A stretch of 64,000 nt of DNA, from assembly GCF_001050135.1 (NCBI RefSeq), contig NZ_CP012040.1:1550001-1614000 (forward strand), given 5' to 3'. The stretch is from Cyclobacterium amurskyense (GTDB lineage: Bacteria > Bacteroidota > Bacteroidia > Cytophagales > Cyclobacteriaceae). Position numbers and translations under genes: made by a program. Below the pieces are notes generated by a model that made no database searches, had not been told where the DNA came from, and worked only from the letters and a program-made list of their open reading frames with translations. Positions 18,323 through 26,860 of the stretch are shown here, one piece after another (within the stretch, counting starts at the first letter, position 1; each line of letters starts with the position of its first letter).

Positions 18323-19483
18323 TTACTTTAGCCAATCAACGCCAGTATCTTTCCAGCTTCTGGATTTGGCAGAGTCTAATACGGCCTCACATACCTTCTG
18401 GGTCTCATAAGCATCTCTAAAAGTAGGCCTACAAGGCTCATCACTTTCAAGACTCTTAAAGAAATCCGCTACTTGATGAATAAAGGAATGCTCATAACCT
18501 ATACTTGTTCCAGGTATCCACCAACGATCCATATAAGGTTGATCTCCTTCGGTAACATGAATAGAACGCCAGCCTCTAACCTGAGGTTCGTCATTATGAT
18601 CGAAGTATTCCAATCTATTCAAATCATGTAAATCCCATCTGATGGAAGCATGTTCTCCGTTTATCTCAAAAGTATAAAGCGCTTTGTGTCCTCTCGCATA
18701 ACGAGTGGCTTCAAAAAGCCCTAATGAACCATTGTCAAAATGGCAATGAAATGCACAAGCATCATCAATTTCAACCTTTTGTTTTTCCCCACTTCCCTGG
18801 TGTACTCTTTCCTTGATAAATGTTTCAGTCATGGCAGAAACATCTTTAATCCCTCCATTTAGCCACATGGCAGTGTCAATACAGTGAGCCAAAAGGTCAC
18901 CAGTCACTCCTGATCCGGCTGCAGCTGCATCTAGTCTCCAAAGTGCATCTCCTCCTTGAGGTAATTCCGGACTGATCGTCCAATCCTGAAGGAAATTGGC
19001 CCTGTAATGGAAGATCTTACCTAGCTTACCAGAATCAACAATTTGTTTTGCTAAGGTTACGGCTGGCACTCTTCTATAATTGTACCATACAGTATTTTTT
19101 ACTCCTGCTTCTTCGATTACTTTTACCATTTCTTCCCCTTCTTCTATGGTTCTGGAAAGTGGTTTTTCACAAAGAATCATTTTTCCTGCTTTGGCAGCAG
19201 CGATGGCTATTTCCGAGTGCGTGTTATTTGGCGTACAGATGTCAATGGCATCTACATCATCTCTTTCAATGACTTTTCTCCAGTCTGTTTCATAAGAAGC
19301 ATATCCCCATTGCTCAGCAAAATCTTTGATTTTGTCTTCCCTTCTGGAACAGGCTACTTGTAAAACTGGTCGGTACTCGTATTCAGGGAAGAAATCCCCC
19401 AGTCTTTTATAACCGTTGGTATGGATTCTGCCCATTAGGCCCGTACCTATCAATCCTATTCTTATTTGCTTTTTCTCTGACAT
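18323..19483 (-). CDS. Gfo/Idh/MocA family oxidoreductase
   Basis: A 386-residue NAD(P)-dependent dehydrogenase. The Rossmann signature GLIGTGLMGRIHTNGY is at residues 9-24, the catalytic-pocket EKPLSRTIEEGEEM lies near 105, and the C-terminal domain has the usual GDLLAHCIDTAMWLNGG block with the catalytic His. Members oxidise or epimerise sugars, inositols and their derivatives. It is the last gene of the locus and follows a TIM-barrel isomerase by about 50 bp, a pairing common in cyclitol and 3-keto-sugar pathways. Confidence 0.93.
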   Translation of the reverse strand: MSEKKQIRIGLIGTGLMGRIHTNGYKRLGDFFPEYEYRPVLQVACSRREDKIKDFAEQWGYASYETDWRKVIERDDVDAIDICTPNNTHSEIAIAAAKAGKMILCEKPLSRTIEEGEEMVKVIEEAGVKNTVWYNYRRVPAVTLAKQIVDSGKLGKIFHYRANFLQDWTISPELPQGGDALWRLDAAAAGSGVTGDLLAHCIDTAMWLNGGIKDVSAMTETFIKERVHQGSGEKQKVEIDDACAFHCHFDNGSLGLFEATRYARGHKALYTFEINGEHASIRWDLHDLNRLEYFDHNDEPQVRGWRSIHVTEGDQPYMDRWWIPGTSIGYEHSFIHQVADFFKSLESDEPCRPTFRDAYETQKVCEAVLDSAKSRSWKDTGVDWLK

Positions 19484-19535
19484 GTTTTAGTATTTTGGTT
19501 GCTAATCAATTGTGCGTGTAAAAAGGCGATTTACA

Positions 19536-20567
19536 CTACTCTTTCCAGCCATGTTTCTCTCTTACAGAAATCATTGCTGCTAGGATATTGTTCCAGGTAT
19601 CTTCCTTCTTCATCACCTCATTTGGGAACATACATCCATCCCAGCACATGTGTTTGAAAGCTTTGGTCAATTCACCTTTTTCATCCCTCAACCAATAACC
19701 AGCATCTTCAGCAATATCCAATTTACCATTAGGGTCATTGGCCAGGCAATGTCTACCTGTTTTATCATGCGATCCAGAGCCAAAAACGGTAGCATCATTC
19801 TGAGCTACGTGAAAATCAATCGTCCAAGGTCTCAAAGCATCCGTCATTTCTTTTAGAGCTGCTTTCCAGACAGATTTGTCTTTCCAGTCATATCCCTCAG
19901 GGAGTAACCTGTGTTCAGGGTAATTGTATCCTAATGTATACAATAAGGTATGGGCCATATCAGCCTGAAAACCCAAGAATGGGCTATTTACAGACTCAAG
20001 CGTTTCAAGCATGGTTTTCCAGCTTTGCATACCACCCCAGCAAATTTCACCCTCTGCGGCAAGTCTTTCCCCATATCCTTCAGCAATCTTTGCTGCTTCT
20101 TTTAGGGTCTCAACTATTATTTTTTGGCTTCCTTTTGGATCTTTTGCCCATACTTCTGGGCTACTAGCGGTGTCTATTCTTACGATACCATTTGGCCTTA
20201 CACCTATTTCTCTTAATTTTTTGGCAAGCTTACAGGATTTTTCAAGCATATCCAGGTAAACCACCCTGTCTTCTTTTGTTCCTAGAATAGGTCCTCCCCA
20301 AATGGGTGCTACCACACTCCCTATTTCTAGTCCAAGTGAGGAAACCTTATCAGCTAATTTTTTAATACCATCATCATCCATGTCCAAATCGACATGTGGA
20401 TCAAAAAGTCCTATATCCACCCCGTCAAACTTCACACCATTCACTTCGGCATTCGCGGTGTTTTGTAACATCTCATCAAAAGAGATGATAGGCTCGGAAT
20501 CAGGACCTTTTCCTACTATTCCAGGCCATGTTGCATTATGTAACTTTGGAAAATTATTTTGGGACAT
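19536..20567 (-). CDS. Sugar phosphate isomerase/epimerase (xylose isomerase-like TIM barrel)
   Basis: A 343-residue TIM-barrel protein of the AP endonuclease family 2 group. Metal-binding acidic and His residues are in GVDIGLFDPHVDLDMDD, EICWGGMQSWKTML, FQADMAHTLLY and WTIDFHVAQND. Members isomerise or epimerise sugars or dehydrate keto-inositols. No signal peptide, so cytoplasmic. It lies between a cupin-like protein and a Gfo/Idh/MocA dehydrogenase, which suggests they act on the same sugar. Confidence 0.88.
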   Translation of the reverse strand: MSQNNFPKLHNATWPGIVGKGPDSEPIISFDEMLQNTANAEVNGVKFDGVDIGLFDPHVDLDMDDDGIKKLADKVSSLGLEIGSVVAPIWGGPILGTKEDRVVYLDMLEKSCKLAKKLREIGVRPNGIVRIDTASSPEVWAKDPKGSQKIIVETLKEAAKIAEGYGERLAAEGEICWGGMQSWKTMLETLESVNSPFLGFQADMAHTLLYTLGYNYPEHRLLPEGYDWKDKSVWKAALKEMTDALRPWTIDFHVAQNDATVFGSGSHDKTGRHCLANDPNGKLDIAEDAGYWLRDEKGELTKAFKHMCWDGCMFPNEVMKKEDTWNNILAAMISVREKHGWKE

Positions 20568-20669
20568 AATTTTATATGGTTAGCAATGAATAATTAATTT
20601 AAATCACAATAAAAAACCGAAAATTTAAAAGGAAAATTTCCCGTTTAATATTTTGTTATCAATTTAATA

Positions 20670-20714
20670 AATAACTATTGGAATACCATTGTAAGGCGGT
20701 TTCCAATAGTTATT
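20670..20714 (-). terminator. Strong hairpin after the cupin-like gene
   Basis: ATAACTATTGGAA pairs with TTCCAATAGTTAT around a loop of about 17 nt. It lies between the cupin-like gene and the isomerase gene. The T-run after the hairpin on the minus strand is weak (TTATTAAATT), so it may attenuate transcription within the locus or stabilise the mRNA rather than terminate it. Confidence 0.5.
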
Positions 20715-20724
20715 CTATTCGTTT

Positions 20725-21930
20725 CTAAAGGTTCAAATCAGGGTTCTTAGGGCCAAAATGTTTCAGCATCACTATAGGGTCTGTCTTTGACTGATTGGTG
20801 ATTTTAACGCCTTCACTTGCCGCTTTCTCAGTGACAAAATACTCATCATGGGTCAATTGTCCATAACGAATCAAAGAGGGTGTTTCAATGTCCCAAGCTC
20901 CCATTGTACCATGACCTTGCATCATGATCATACCATAGGCAGCATTGTCCTTAATGACTACTGTCTGACCTGGGAAAACTGTCAGTTCTTTTGCACTAAA
21001 GGCATCAGAGCGATAACAGATCCAGTTTTCTACATAACCTGCCGCTTCCATTTCAGCAACATCAGCTACAGGAACAGGAGCCATAAATCTGGTTTCCAAT
21101 ATATTTGGATCCACATTCAATTCCCAATCAATTACCTCCATCAATTGGTCATAATCACCAATTCTGTCTTTAGGCGTACCTTTCCAAAGTAATTCTTCAG
21201 GGATAATGGCCTCATTCACTAGCGATTGGTACATGGCAAAAACATCAGAAGACTTCTGAGGCTCATAAGTACACATACTTCCTGGAGCGTGTAGCATTCC
21301 TGGAGGAACATCCCAACCCGTACCCGGATCAAGTTTGAAAGCTTGAGAAAAGCTGGTAATCTTATTGTCTCCTTTGTTAAAGTTTTTAAGACACTCTTTA
21401 ATTTGTTCCTTGGTAGTACCTGGAGCTATTCCAAAAAATGTATAAGGAAAATCTCCACCGTGGTTGTTCAATTGAGGCGGGAAATAGTAAGCTTCAGGCT
21501 TACCTTTCATACCAATTTTGGCAGCATGCTCATCATTGTGATGGATATGGTGTGGCAATGGCCCCATATTGTCAAAAAACTTGGAATACATTGGCCAGCT
21601 TTCGAATTCATTCCAAAGCCTGTCACCAATGATCTCACCTTTAAGTTCATCGATAACATCCTTCAATAAAATTTGCTCCTCTTTTCCATCTTCTCCCAAG
21701 ACCACTTTACTTAGGCCTTCATGCTCACCAGTAAGAGGGCCGTTTTCAGCAGGACAGGTAGAAGAAAACCATCTTTCATCTATACCACCTCTTTCACCAC
21801 CCAAAATATAATAATCATCAGGATGAAGTTTTATTCTTCTTCCGGGTACACAAAAAGATCTAGGCACCCAAGTAGGGGCCAGACGCAAAATCCCCTGTCC
21901 TTCTTCTAATGCTTTTTTTGCCAAACTCAT
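20725..21930 (-). CDS. Cupin/phosphomannose-isomerase-like protein
   Basis: A 401-residue double-stranded beta-helix protein. A His-rich metal motif LPHHIHHNDEHAAK is near residue 130, followed by GWDVPPGMLHAPGS, the typical second metal-binding strand of class I mannose-6-phosphate isomerases. The C-terminal half is a second cupin-like barrel. It could interconvert an aldose and ketose, but it is divergent and could instead be a lyase or binding protein. It lies 29 bp after the DUF4432 gene and probably shares its transcript. Confidence 0.7.
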   Translation of the reverse strand: MSLAKKALEEGQGILRLAPTWVPRSFCVPGRRIKLHPDDYYILGGERGGIDERWFSSTCPAENGPLTGEHEGLSKVVLGEDGKEEQILLKDVIDELKGEIIGDRLWNEFESWPMYSKFFDNMGPLPHHIHHNDEHAAKIGMKGKPEAYYFPPQLNNHGGDFPYTFFGIAPGTTKEQIKECLKNFNKGDNKITSFSQAFKLDPGTGWDVPPGMLHAPGSMCTYEPQKSSDVFAMYQSLVNEAIIPEELLWKGTPKDRIGDYDQLMEVIDWELNVDPNILETRFMAPVPVADVAEMEAAGYVENWICYRSDAFSAKELTVFPGQTVVIKDNAAYGMIMMQGHGTMGAWDIETPSLIRYGQLTHDEYFVTEKAASEGVKITNQSKTDPIVMLKHFGPKNPDLNL

Positions 21931-21959
21931 AGGTTCTATTTTGATTTATTGTTAATTTA

Positions 21960-23027
21960 TTACTTGTTGTTCTCTACAAATGACTGTATTTTCTTCTTAT
22001 TTGTCAAGACATCGAATACCAGTTCGTATTGCCTTTTTTCTCCAGGTTTCAAAAGTATAAGCGTACCTTCTTCCCGGGCTTGGGCCTGGCCTATCGGTGG
22101 ATTTGTACCCGGCTCCAAAGCTGTCACATATTCATTCTCTCCCCAATGTTGCCAATTTACCAACCAAGGGAGTTGTTTTTTGTCAAAGGTCATCCGAAAA
22201 GCAAATCCTAAGGCAGGATTGAACAAGCCGGCTCTACATCTATCATCCGACTCAGGTGTTGGATCTATAAATGCCACATCCTCTCCAAAACCACTGTGTT
22301 CCGGCATAGGGGCTGGACAAGATTTAAAATCATTTTCTTTATTAAATATCCGGTTGTTGGGATCGCCATCTCTTGCTTCCCAAGATCCTTTCCATAATAG
22401 CTGAGTGCCTTCATCTATTAGTGGCCAGCCAAAATTGACATGGTACAATAGCATATGTGGCGCCTCTACATTGGAGATATTGGTGACCTCGTCAGTTATT
22501 TTAAGGTAAGGCTGGCCTAAAATTCCTGAGATTGTTCTTTTCAGCAAAAGATTAGGGCCGAAAACACTACATTCTCTGATTAATCCGGTAATGTGCATTT
22601 CCAAATCACCGGAAAGGAGGTCCGGCTGCTTAATGGCGATAATCTCGGCAGGACTATTGGAAATTCTCCCATGCAACCCTCTTTTTCCCTGCTCATCATT
22701 TTCCGGGCCTCCCACATGGGATAGACCGCAGGTAGTAAGTAATCCTCCGCCAAAGGTACTCAGCCAATCTATTCCGTCTGCCGTGAATGGAGCTGGAGGG
22801 GTAATACCAACTTGACTCACCCAAGCCAATCCATGCTCCCCAAACTGTGCTGTAGAAATGTCCATGGCCCGGTCCAAAACCAACTGGTACCGAAAACCAG
22901 CGCCTGTGTCAATATTGGCAATTCTTACTCCTTTGCCAGAGCCATTGTCCAGTATAGCAGTCTCAATACCACCTATTTGTTTAACATTTCCAACTTTACC
23001 TTTCCAGGGCTGATTTTTTGCCTCCAT
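21960..23027 (-). CDS. DUF4432 aldose 1-epimerase-like protein
   Basis: A 355-residue galactose-mutarotase-fold protein. The N-terminal GAGFRYQLVLDRAMDIS, the central THVGGPENDE-like segment (LSHVGGPENDEQGKRGLHGR) and the HVNFGWPLIDEG block with a His and an acid fit the DUF4432 branch. Such proteins act on carbohydrates, probably as epimerases, but the reaction is not established. No signal peptide is seen. It is followed closely by the cupin-like gene. Confidence 0.85.
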   Translation of the reverse strand: MEAKNQPWKGKVGNVKQIGGIETAILDNGSGKGVRIANIDTGAGFRYQLVLDRAMDISTAQFGEHGLAWVSQVGITPPAPFTADGIDWLSTFGGGLLTTCGLSHVGGPENDEQGKRGLHGRISNSPAEIIAIKQPDLLSGDLEMHITGLIRECSVFGPNLLLKRTISGILGQPYLKITDEVTNISNVEAPHMLLYHVNFGWPLIDEGTQLLWKGSWEARDGDPNNRIFNKENDFKSCPAPMPEHSGFGEDVAFIDPTPESDDRCRAGLFNPALGFAFRMTFDKKQLPWLVNWQHWGENEYVTALEPGTNPPIGQAQAREEGTLILLKPGEKRQYELVFDVLTNKKKIQSFVENNK

Positions 23028-23119
23028 ATTTTTGCCAGCTTTATTGCTCTAAAATAGTTATTCCTCAAAAAGAATCCATCCTGTTCTTTCAGGTAAATCC
23101 TCTTTTATATAGCCGAAAA

Positions 23120-23917
23120 TTAAAGGTTCTTTAAATATATATTTCGGTAGGCTACCTGCATAGGAGGGCCAACGTGTACCTGCATTCCCAAATAACCTTT
23201 AAAAGAACTATTCGCAGGATCCTCATCGGTCACATCACTCATTAGGGTTCCATTAATATAATGTTTCAAGCGGTTTCCCTTAGCAACAATCCGAATTTCG
23301 TTCCAATCGTTTGACTTGACAACCTTTCTCATTTCAGCCCTATCACCCAATTCTTTCACTACTTCAAGCCCTAACCAAGCATTTTTTTCAACATTCGCTC
23401 TCAAATCACCCTCTTTTTCTTGAGGATTGATCTTGGTTTGTTGACCTATATAGGCAAGGGTAGTTCTTTTTCTTTCTTCGTAATTTTGGCCTGTATAATT
23501 GTTTTTACCATCAATATCTGCTTGGTATCCTTTAAGCGCATGTTCCAAACCTTCTACTGGAGCACTTCTGTAATTGACACCTGAGTTACCAGCCTCAGTA
23601 ATTTTAAATTCAGCTTTAAATTCAAAATCTGCAGGTTGACCACCCTGATAAATGATAAAATGGTTTCTATCCAATTTGGTGGACTCGGTGATTTCGCCTA
23701 CCAAAGCCCCATCTTCTACTCTCCAATAGGTGGCATCTCCATCCCAACCATTAAGACTTTCACCATCAAAAATCTTTTCAAAACCATCATTGGTGTTTGC
23801 TTCAACAGCTACTTCTTCTTGACTTGCTGCCGCATCATCATTTTGCTGACCTGAACCACAGGAAAATGTAAGCGATGAAATGGCAACCAGTGAAGTTAAT
23901 CTAAATATATTTTTCAT
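23120..23917 (-). CDS. DUF1080 lipoprotein, 3-keto-glycoside hydrolase/lyase-like
   Basis: The start is taken at the ATG at 23915-23917, which gives a clean lipobox (SSLTFSCGSG); the frame is open 39 bp further upstream. The mature part is a DUF1080 jelly-roll domain: FEKIFDGESLNGWDG near the start, NSGVNYRSAP in the middle, and NDWNEIRIVAKGNRLKHYINGTL towards the end. Proteins of this family cleave 3-keto-glycosides in other Bacteroidota. The lipid anchor places it at the cell envelope, next to the dehydrogenase lipoprotein encoded just upstream. Confidence 0.9.
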   Translation of the reverse strand: MKNIFRLTSLVAISSLTFSCGSGQQNDDAAASQEEVAVEANTNDGFEKIFDGESLNGWDGDATYWRVEDGALVGEITESTKLDRNHFIIYQGGQPADFEFKAEFKITEAGNSGVNYRSAPVEGLEHALKGYQADIDGKNNYTGQNYEERKRTTLAYIGQQTKINPQEKEGDLRANVEKNAWLGLEVVKELGDRAEMRKVVKSNDWNEIRIVAKGNRLKHYINGTLMSDVTDEDPANSSFKGYLGMQVHVGPPMQVAYRNIYLKNL

Positions 23918-23994
23918 TTGGTGCTGATTTAGGTTGAAAATTTTCAGGCCAAACAAAAATTGTCCGGCCTGAAAACGTTTTTCTTTAAGTATTA

Positions 23995-26634
23995 TTATTT
24001 GTATACCTCGTGATTAGGATTGCCTCCTGACACCAGGTAAGCCATCAAATCTTTAAGTTCCTCTTCGTTGAGTCGATTGACTAAACCTGGAAGCATCACA
24101 GATACTTCTGACTCTTTCGTACTTGTCACCTTATCTTTTGGAATCTCCACAATCATGTCTGGAGAAAAAGGATTTTGTGATATATAATAAGTCGTTTCAT
24201 CCTCTCTTATTAACCTTCCAACAACCGAAGACTTGTCTCCCATCACAAATACCATAGCGGCATATTGATCAGAAATCACGTCATTAGGGTTAATGGTCGC
24301 TTCAAGAATATCCTTAGGACTAAATCGGGTACCAAGCTGAGTAAGGTCAGGACCTACGGCTCCACCTTCGCCACCCATGGCATGACAAGAAATACAAAGT
24401 GTGGCATTAAACATTGCCTTGCCTTTTTCAAGGTCTCTTCCTTTAAGCTCTTCTACTAAAGGTGCTGCCTGCTCAACGGTCCATCTTTTACCAGGGCCTT
24501 CAGGCTGAATAGTCGTTTCCACAATCTCATTTCCAGATCCGGAAAGCCTTTTACCTCCTGATAGTTCATCGTAATGATCAAACTTGGATTTTGGAACAGT
24601 ACTTAGTGCCATTTTTCTAGCTCTGTCAATAAAGCCTACATAACTTCTACCACCTTTGTACTGGAATGCATTATTGGTCCAATTGAAATATTTTTCATAA
24701 GAAGACTCATCCCAACCAGCTTTGGCTCCTCCAAGTACTGTAGCCAAATAAGTTTGTTGCGCAGGAGGCACATTGGCAAGCATATTTGCTATATCCAAAC
24801 CATACTGAGGGTTTCTCATGATCAGGTCAGACGAAGCTGTAAGTGTTTTCTGGAAATTAGGATCATCTTTTGCATTTTCTAACATGCCCAATAATTTAGG
24901 CACTGCAGTAGGTGCTTCTATTTTCACCAAAACTTTGCCTATCACCCTGTTTACCCTGTTTGTTTCTGCCGGAAACTGGGCATCCAAATAGCCAATCAAT
25001 TGATCTCTTACAGAACCAGTTGGGTTACCATGTCTGGCAATAACTACTTCAAAAGCTCTGGCCAAATTCATTTGATCTTCCTCATTGAGTGACCCATAAT
25101 CTAAGCCCATCAATGCTTCTATCATTTGATTTCTCTGTGAAGCATTTCCATGTCTCGCTAAGGCAATAATTGCCTGAGTCAAAGCCCTTGGATTGGTTTC
25201 GTTCAATGCTTTGCTTTGCCATTCGGAAAGTGGTTGATGTTCTACAACTATCCTTGCCGCATATTGTACAAACCTGTCCTTATGGCTCAAATATGGCCAA
25301 GCAAAATCAATCGCACCAGATTTTGGTCCAGAATGGTATGCTTCTAAGCTTCTACGGATTTTGTGTTCTTCAGGAAGGTCTGCTTCCGTAAGACCACCTT
25401 TAGGCTCACCACTTAGGTCTCCAGTATAATGAACTCTGTACAAGTCAGACTCAAGGCGTCTACCACCAGTCATAAAATACAAAGCACCATCAGGTCCGAT
25501 CACACCATCTGTCAAAGGAAGTGGAGAGCCTGAAATAAATTCTTCACCTGTAGCCGTATAAGACCCGCCATTTGGCTTCAGGTTAATTTTGTACATGATG
25601 CCAAAACTCCAATCAAAAGCATAAAGTGCATTTCGATACTCTTCAGGGAATTTTGCTTTACTACCATAAAACACATTGGTAGGGGAACCCTGGCCAATAT
25701 TCAATACTGCTGGAAGATTATCTGTGTAATCCGGAGACCATTTCATGTTTCCTGTTCTCCAACCATATTCACTACCACTTGTTACGTGATTGATTCGAGT
25801 AGGTCTGTACCATGGCATGCCAAAGTCCCACTCCATATCAGAATCATAAGTAAACAAATCACCTACTTCATTGAAAGCTACATCAAATGGATTTCTATAA
25901 CCTACACTAATTAACTCCCATTCTTTACCTTCAGGATCAATTTTAGCTACCCATCCTCCTGGTGCTCCTCTACTGTTGGCATGACCTCTAGGATCCTTGA
26001 TTTCAGGAATCAGGTTGTCATTTTCCCAAACACGTGGAATTCTGTAATGATCCATTTCAGGAACGTCAATATGATTTCCTACAACAATGTATATTGACTT
26101 TCCATCGGGTGAAACGACCATACTGTGAGGACCATGTTCTCCAGGGCTACCAGTAAATTCTCTTACGGTTGTTATTTTATCAAATTGATCATCTCCATTG
26201 GTATCTTGAAGTCTATAAAGACCTGTACTCTTGTCAAAATCATCATTGGCACGATGATTTACCATTACATATAGGCTGTTAAAGGCATACAATAAAGCCT
26301 GAGCATAACCCATACCTATTTTATCATCTCCTGCATCTCCAATAATCAATTTATTCACTGTTGGAGTCAAAGAATCTGAACCAATCGGCGGAACCTCCAT
26401 GCGATAAATCGCACCGTATTGGTCTACGGTTAAAAGTCGGTTTTTATCATCGAAGGTCATTCCCACCCATGATCCCTGGTCATTCTCTCCCGGGCTATAT
26501 AAGTGTTCAGCTTCAAAACCTGTCGGCAATTTTAATTTGGCTACCTTGGGATGCACCTCCTTTTGGTCAACATCGCTTTGACCACATGATCCCATCATTA
26601 ACAGGATCAATCCAGCCATTAGCCAGTTCTTCAT
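23995..26634 (-). CDS. Lipoprotein with sugar-dehydrogenase-like propeller, helical repeats and cytochrome c
   Basis: About 879 residues if started at the ATG at 26632-26634 (MKNWLMAG), which gives the lipobox LLMMGSCG. Domains in order: a glucose/sorbosone-dehydrogenase-like beta-propeller (about 40-430; typical HGPHSMVVSPDGKSIYIVVGN), a HEAT-like helical region (about 440-650), and a c-type cytochrome with CISCH (about 760) and a later Met-rich segment. This architecture is known from Planctomycetes and Bacteroidota envelope dehydrogenases. It probably oxidises a sugar and passes electrons to haem. It shares the locus with DUF1080. Confidence 0.88.
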   Translation of the reverse strand: MKNWLMAGLILLMMGSCGQSDVDQKEVHPKVAKLKLPTGFEAEHLYSPGENDQGSWVGMTFDDKNRLLTVDQYGAIYRMEVPPIGSDSLTPTVNKLIIGDAGDDKIGMGYAQALLYAFNSLYVMVNHRANDDFDKSTGLYRLQDTNGDDQFDKITTVREFTGSPGEHGPHSMVVSPDGKSIYIVVGNHIDVPEMDHYRIPRVWENDNLIPEIKDPRGHANSRGAPGGWVAKIDPEGKEWELISVGYRNPFDVAFNEVGDLFTYDSDMEWDFGMPWYRPTRINHVTSGSEYGWRTGNMKWSPDYTDNLPAVLNIGQGSPTNVFYGSKAKFPEEYRNALYAFDWSFGIMYKINLKPNGGSYTATGEEFISGSPLPLTDGVIGPDGALYFMTGGRRLESDLYRVHYTGDLSGEPKGGLTEADLPEEHKIRRSLEAYHSGPKSGAIDFAWPYLSHKDRFVQYAARIVVEHQPLSEWQSKALNETNPRALTQAIIALARHGNASQRNQMIEALMGLDYGSLNEEDQMNLARAFEVVIARHGNPTGSVRDQLIGYLDAQFPAETNRVNRVIGKVLVKIEAPTAVPKLLGMLENAKDDPNFQKTLTASSDLIMRNPQYGLDIANMLANVPPAQQTYLATVLGGAKAGWDESSYEKYFNWTNNAFQYKGGRSYVGFIDRARKMALSTVPKSKFDHYDELSGGKRLSGSGNEIVETTIQPEGPGKRWTVEQAAPLVEELKGRDLEKGKAMFNATLCISCHAMGGEGGAVGPDLTQLGTRFSPKDILEATINPNDVISDQYAAMVFVMGDKSSVVGRLIREDETTYYISQNPFSPDMIVEIPKDKVTSTKESEVSVMLPGLVNRLNEEELKDLMAYLVSGGNPNHEVYK

Positions 26635-26784
26635 TATTTTATTTTTATACATAAGTTAGTTGTTAATTCACATTCCTACTAGCAATTGTTTACCACTCGC
26701 TTAAAACCATTTTTAAAATTAACCCAAATTCGCAGCTTATGATAACCAATAATGTCGAAAAAAAACCTTTGGTCATAAAAACCC

Positions 26785-26818
26785 AAAAAACAACGGAAAG
26801 CGATAAAGCTTTCCGTTG
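26785..26818 (-). terminator. Terminator after susD1
   Basis: CAACGGAAAGC pairs perfectly with GCTTTCCGTTG around GATAAA, with an A-run before it on the plus strand, so a T-run follows on the minus strand. It lies 43 bp after the SusD stop codon and separates the import pair from the enzyme genes. Confidence 0.85.
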
Positions 26819-26860
26819 TACCTTAAACCATAAATATGGCTTAAATCTTAGCACAAACCT

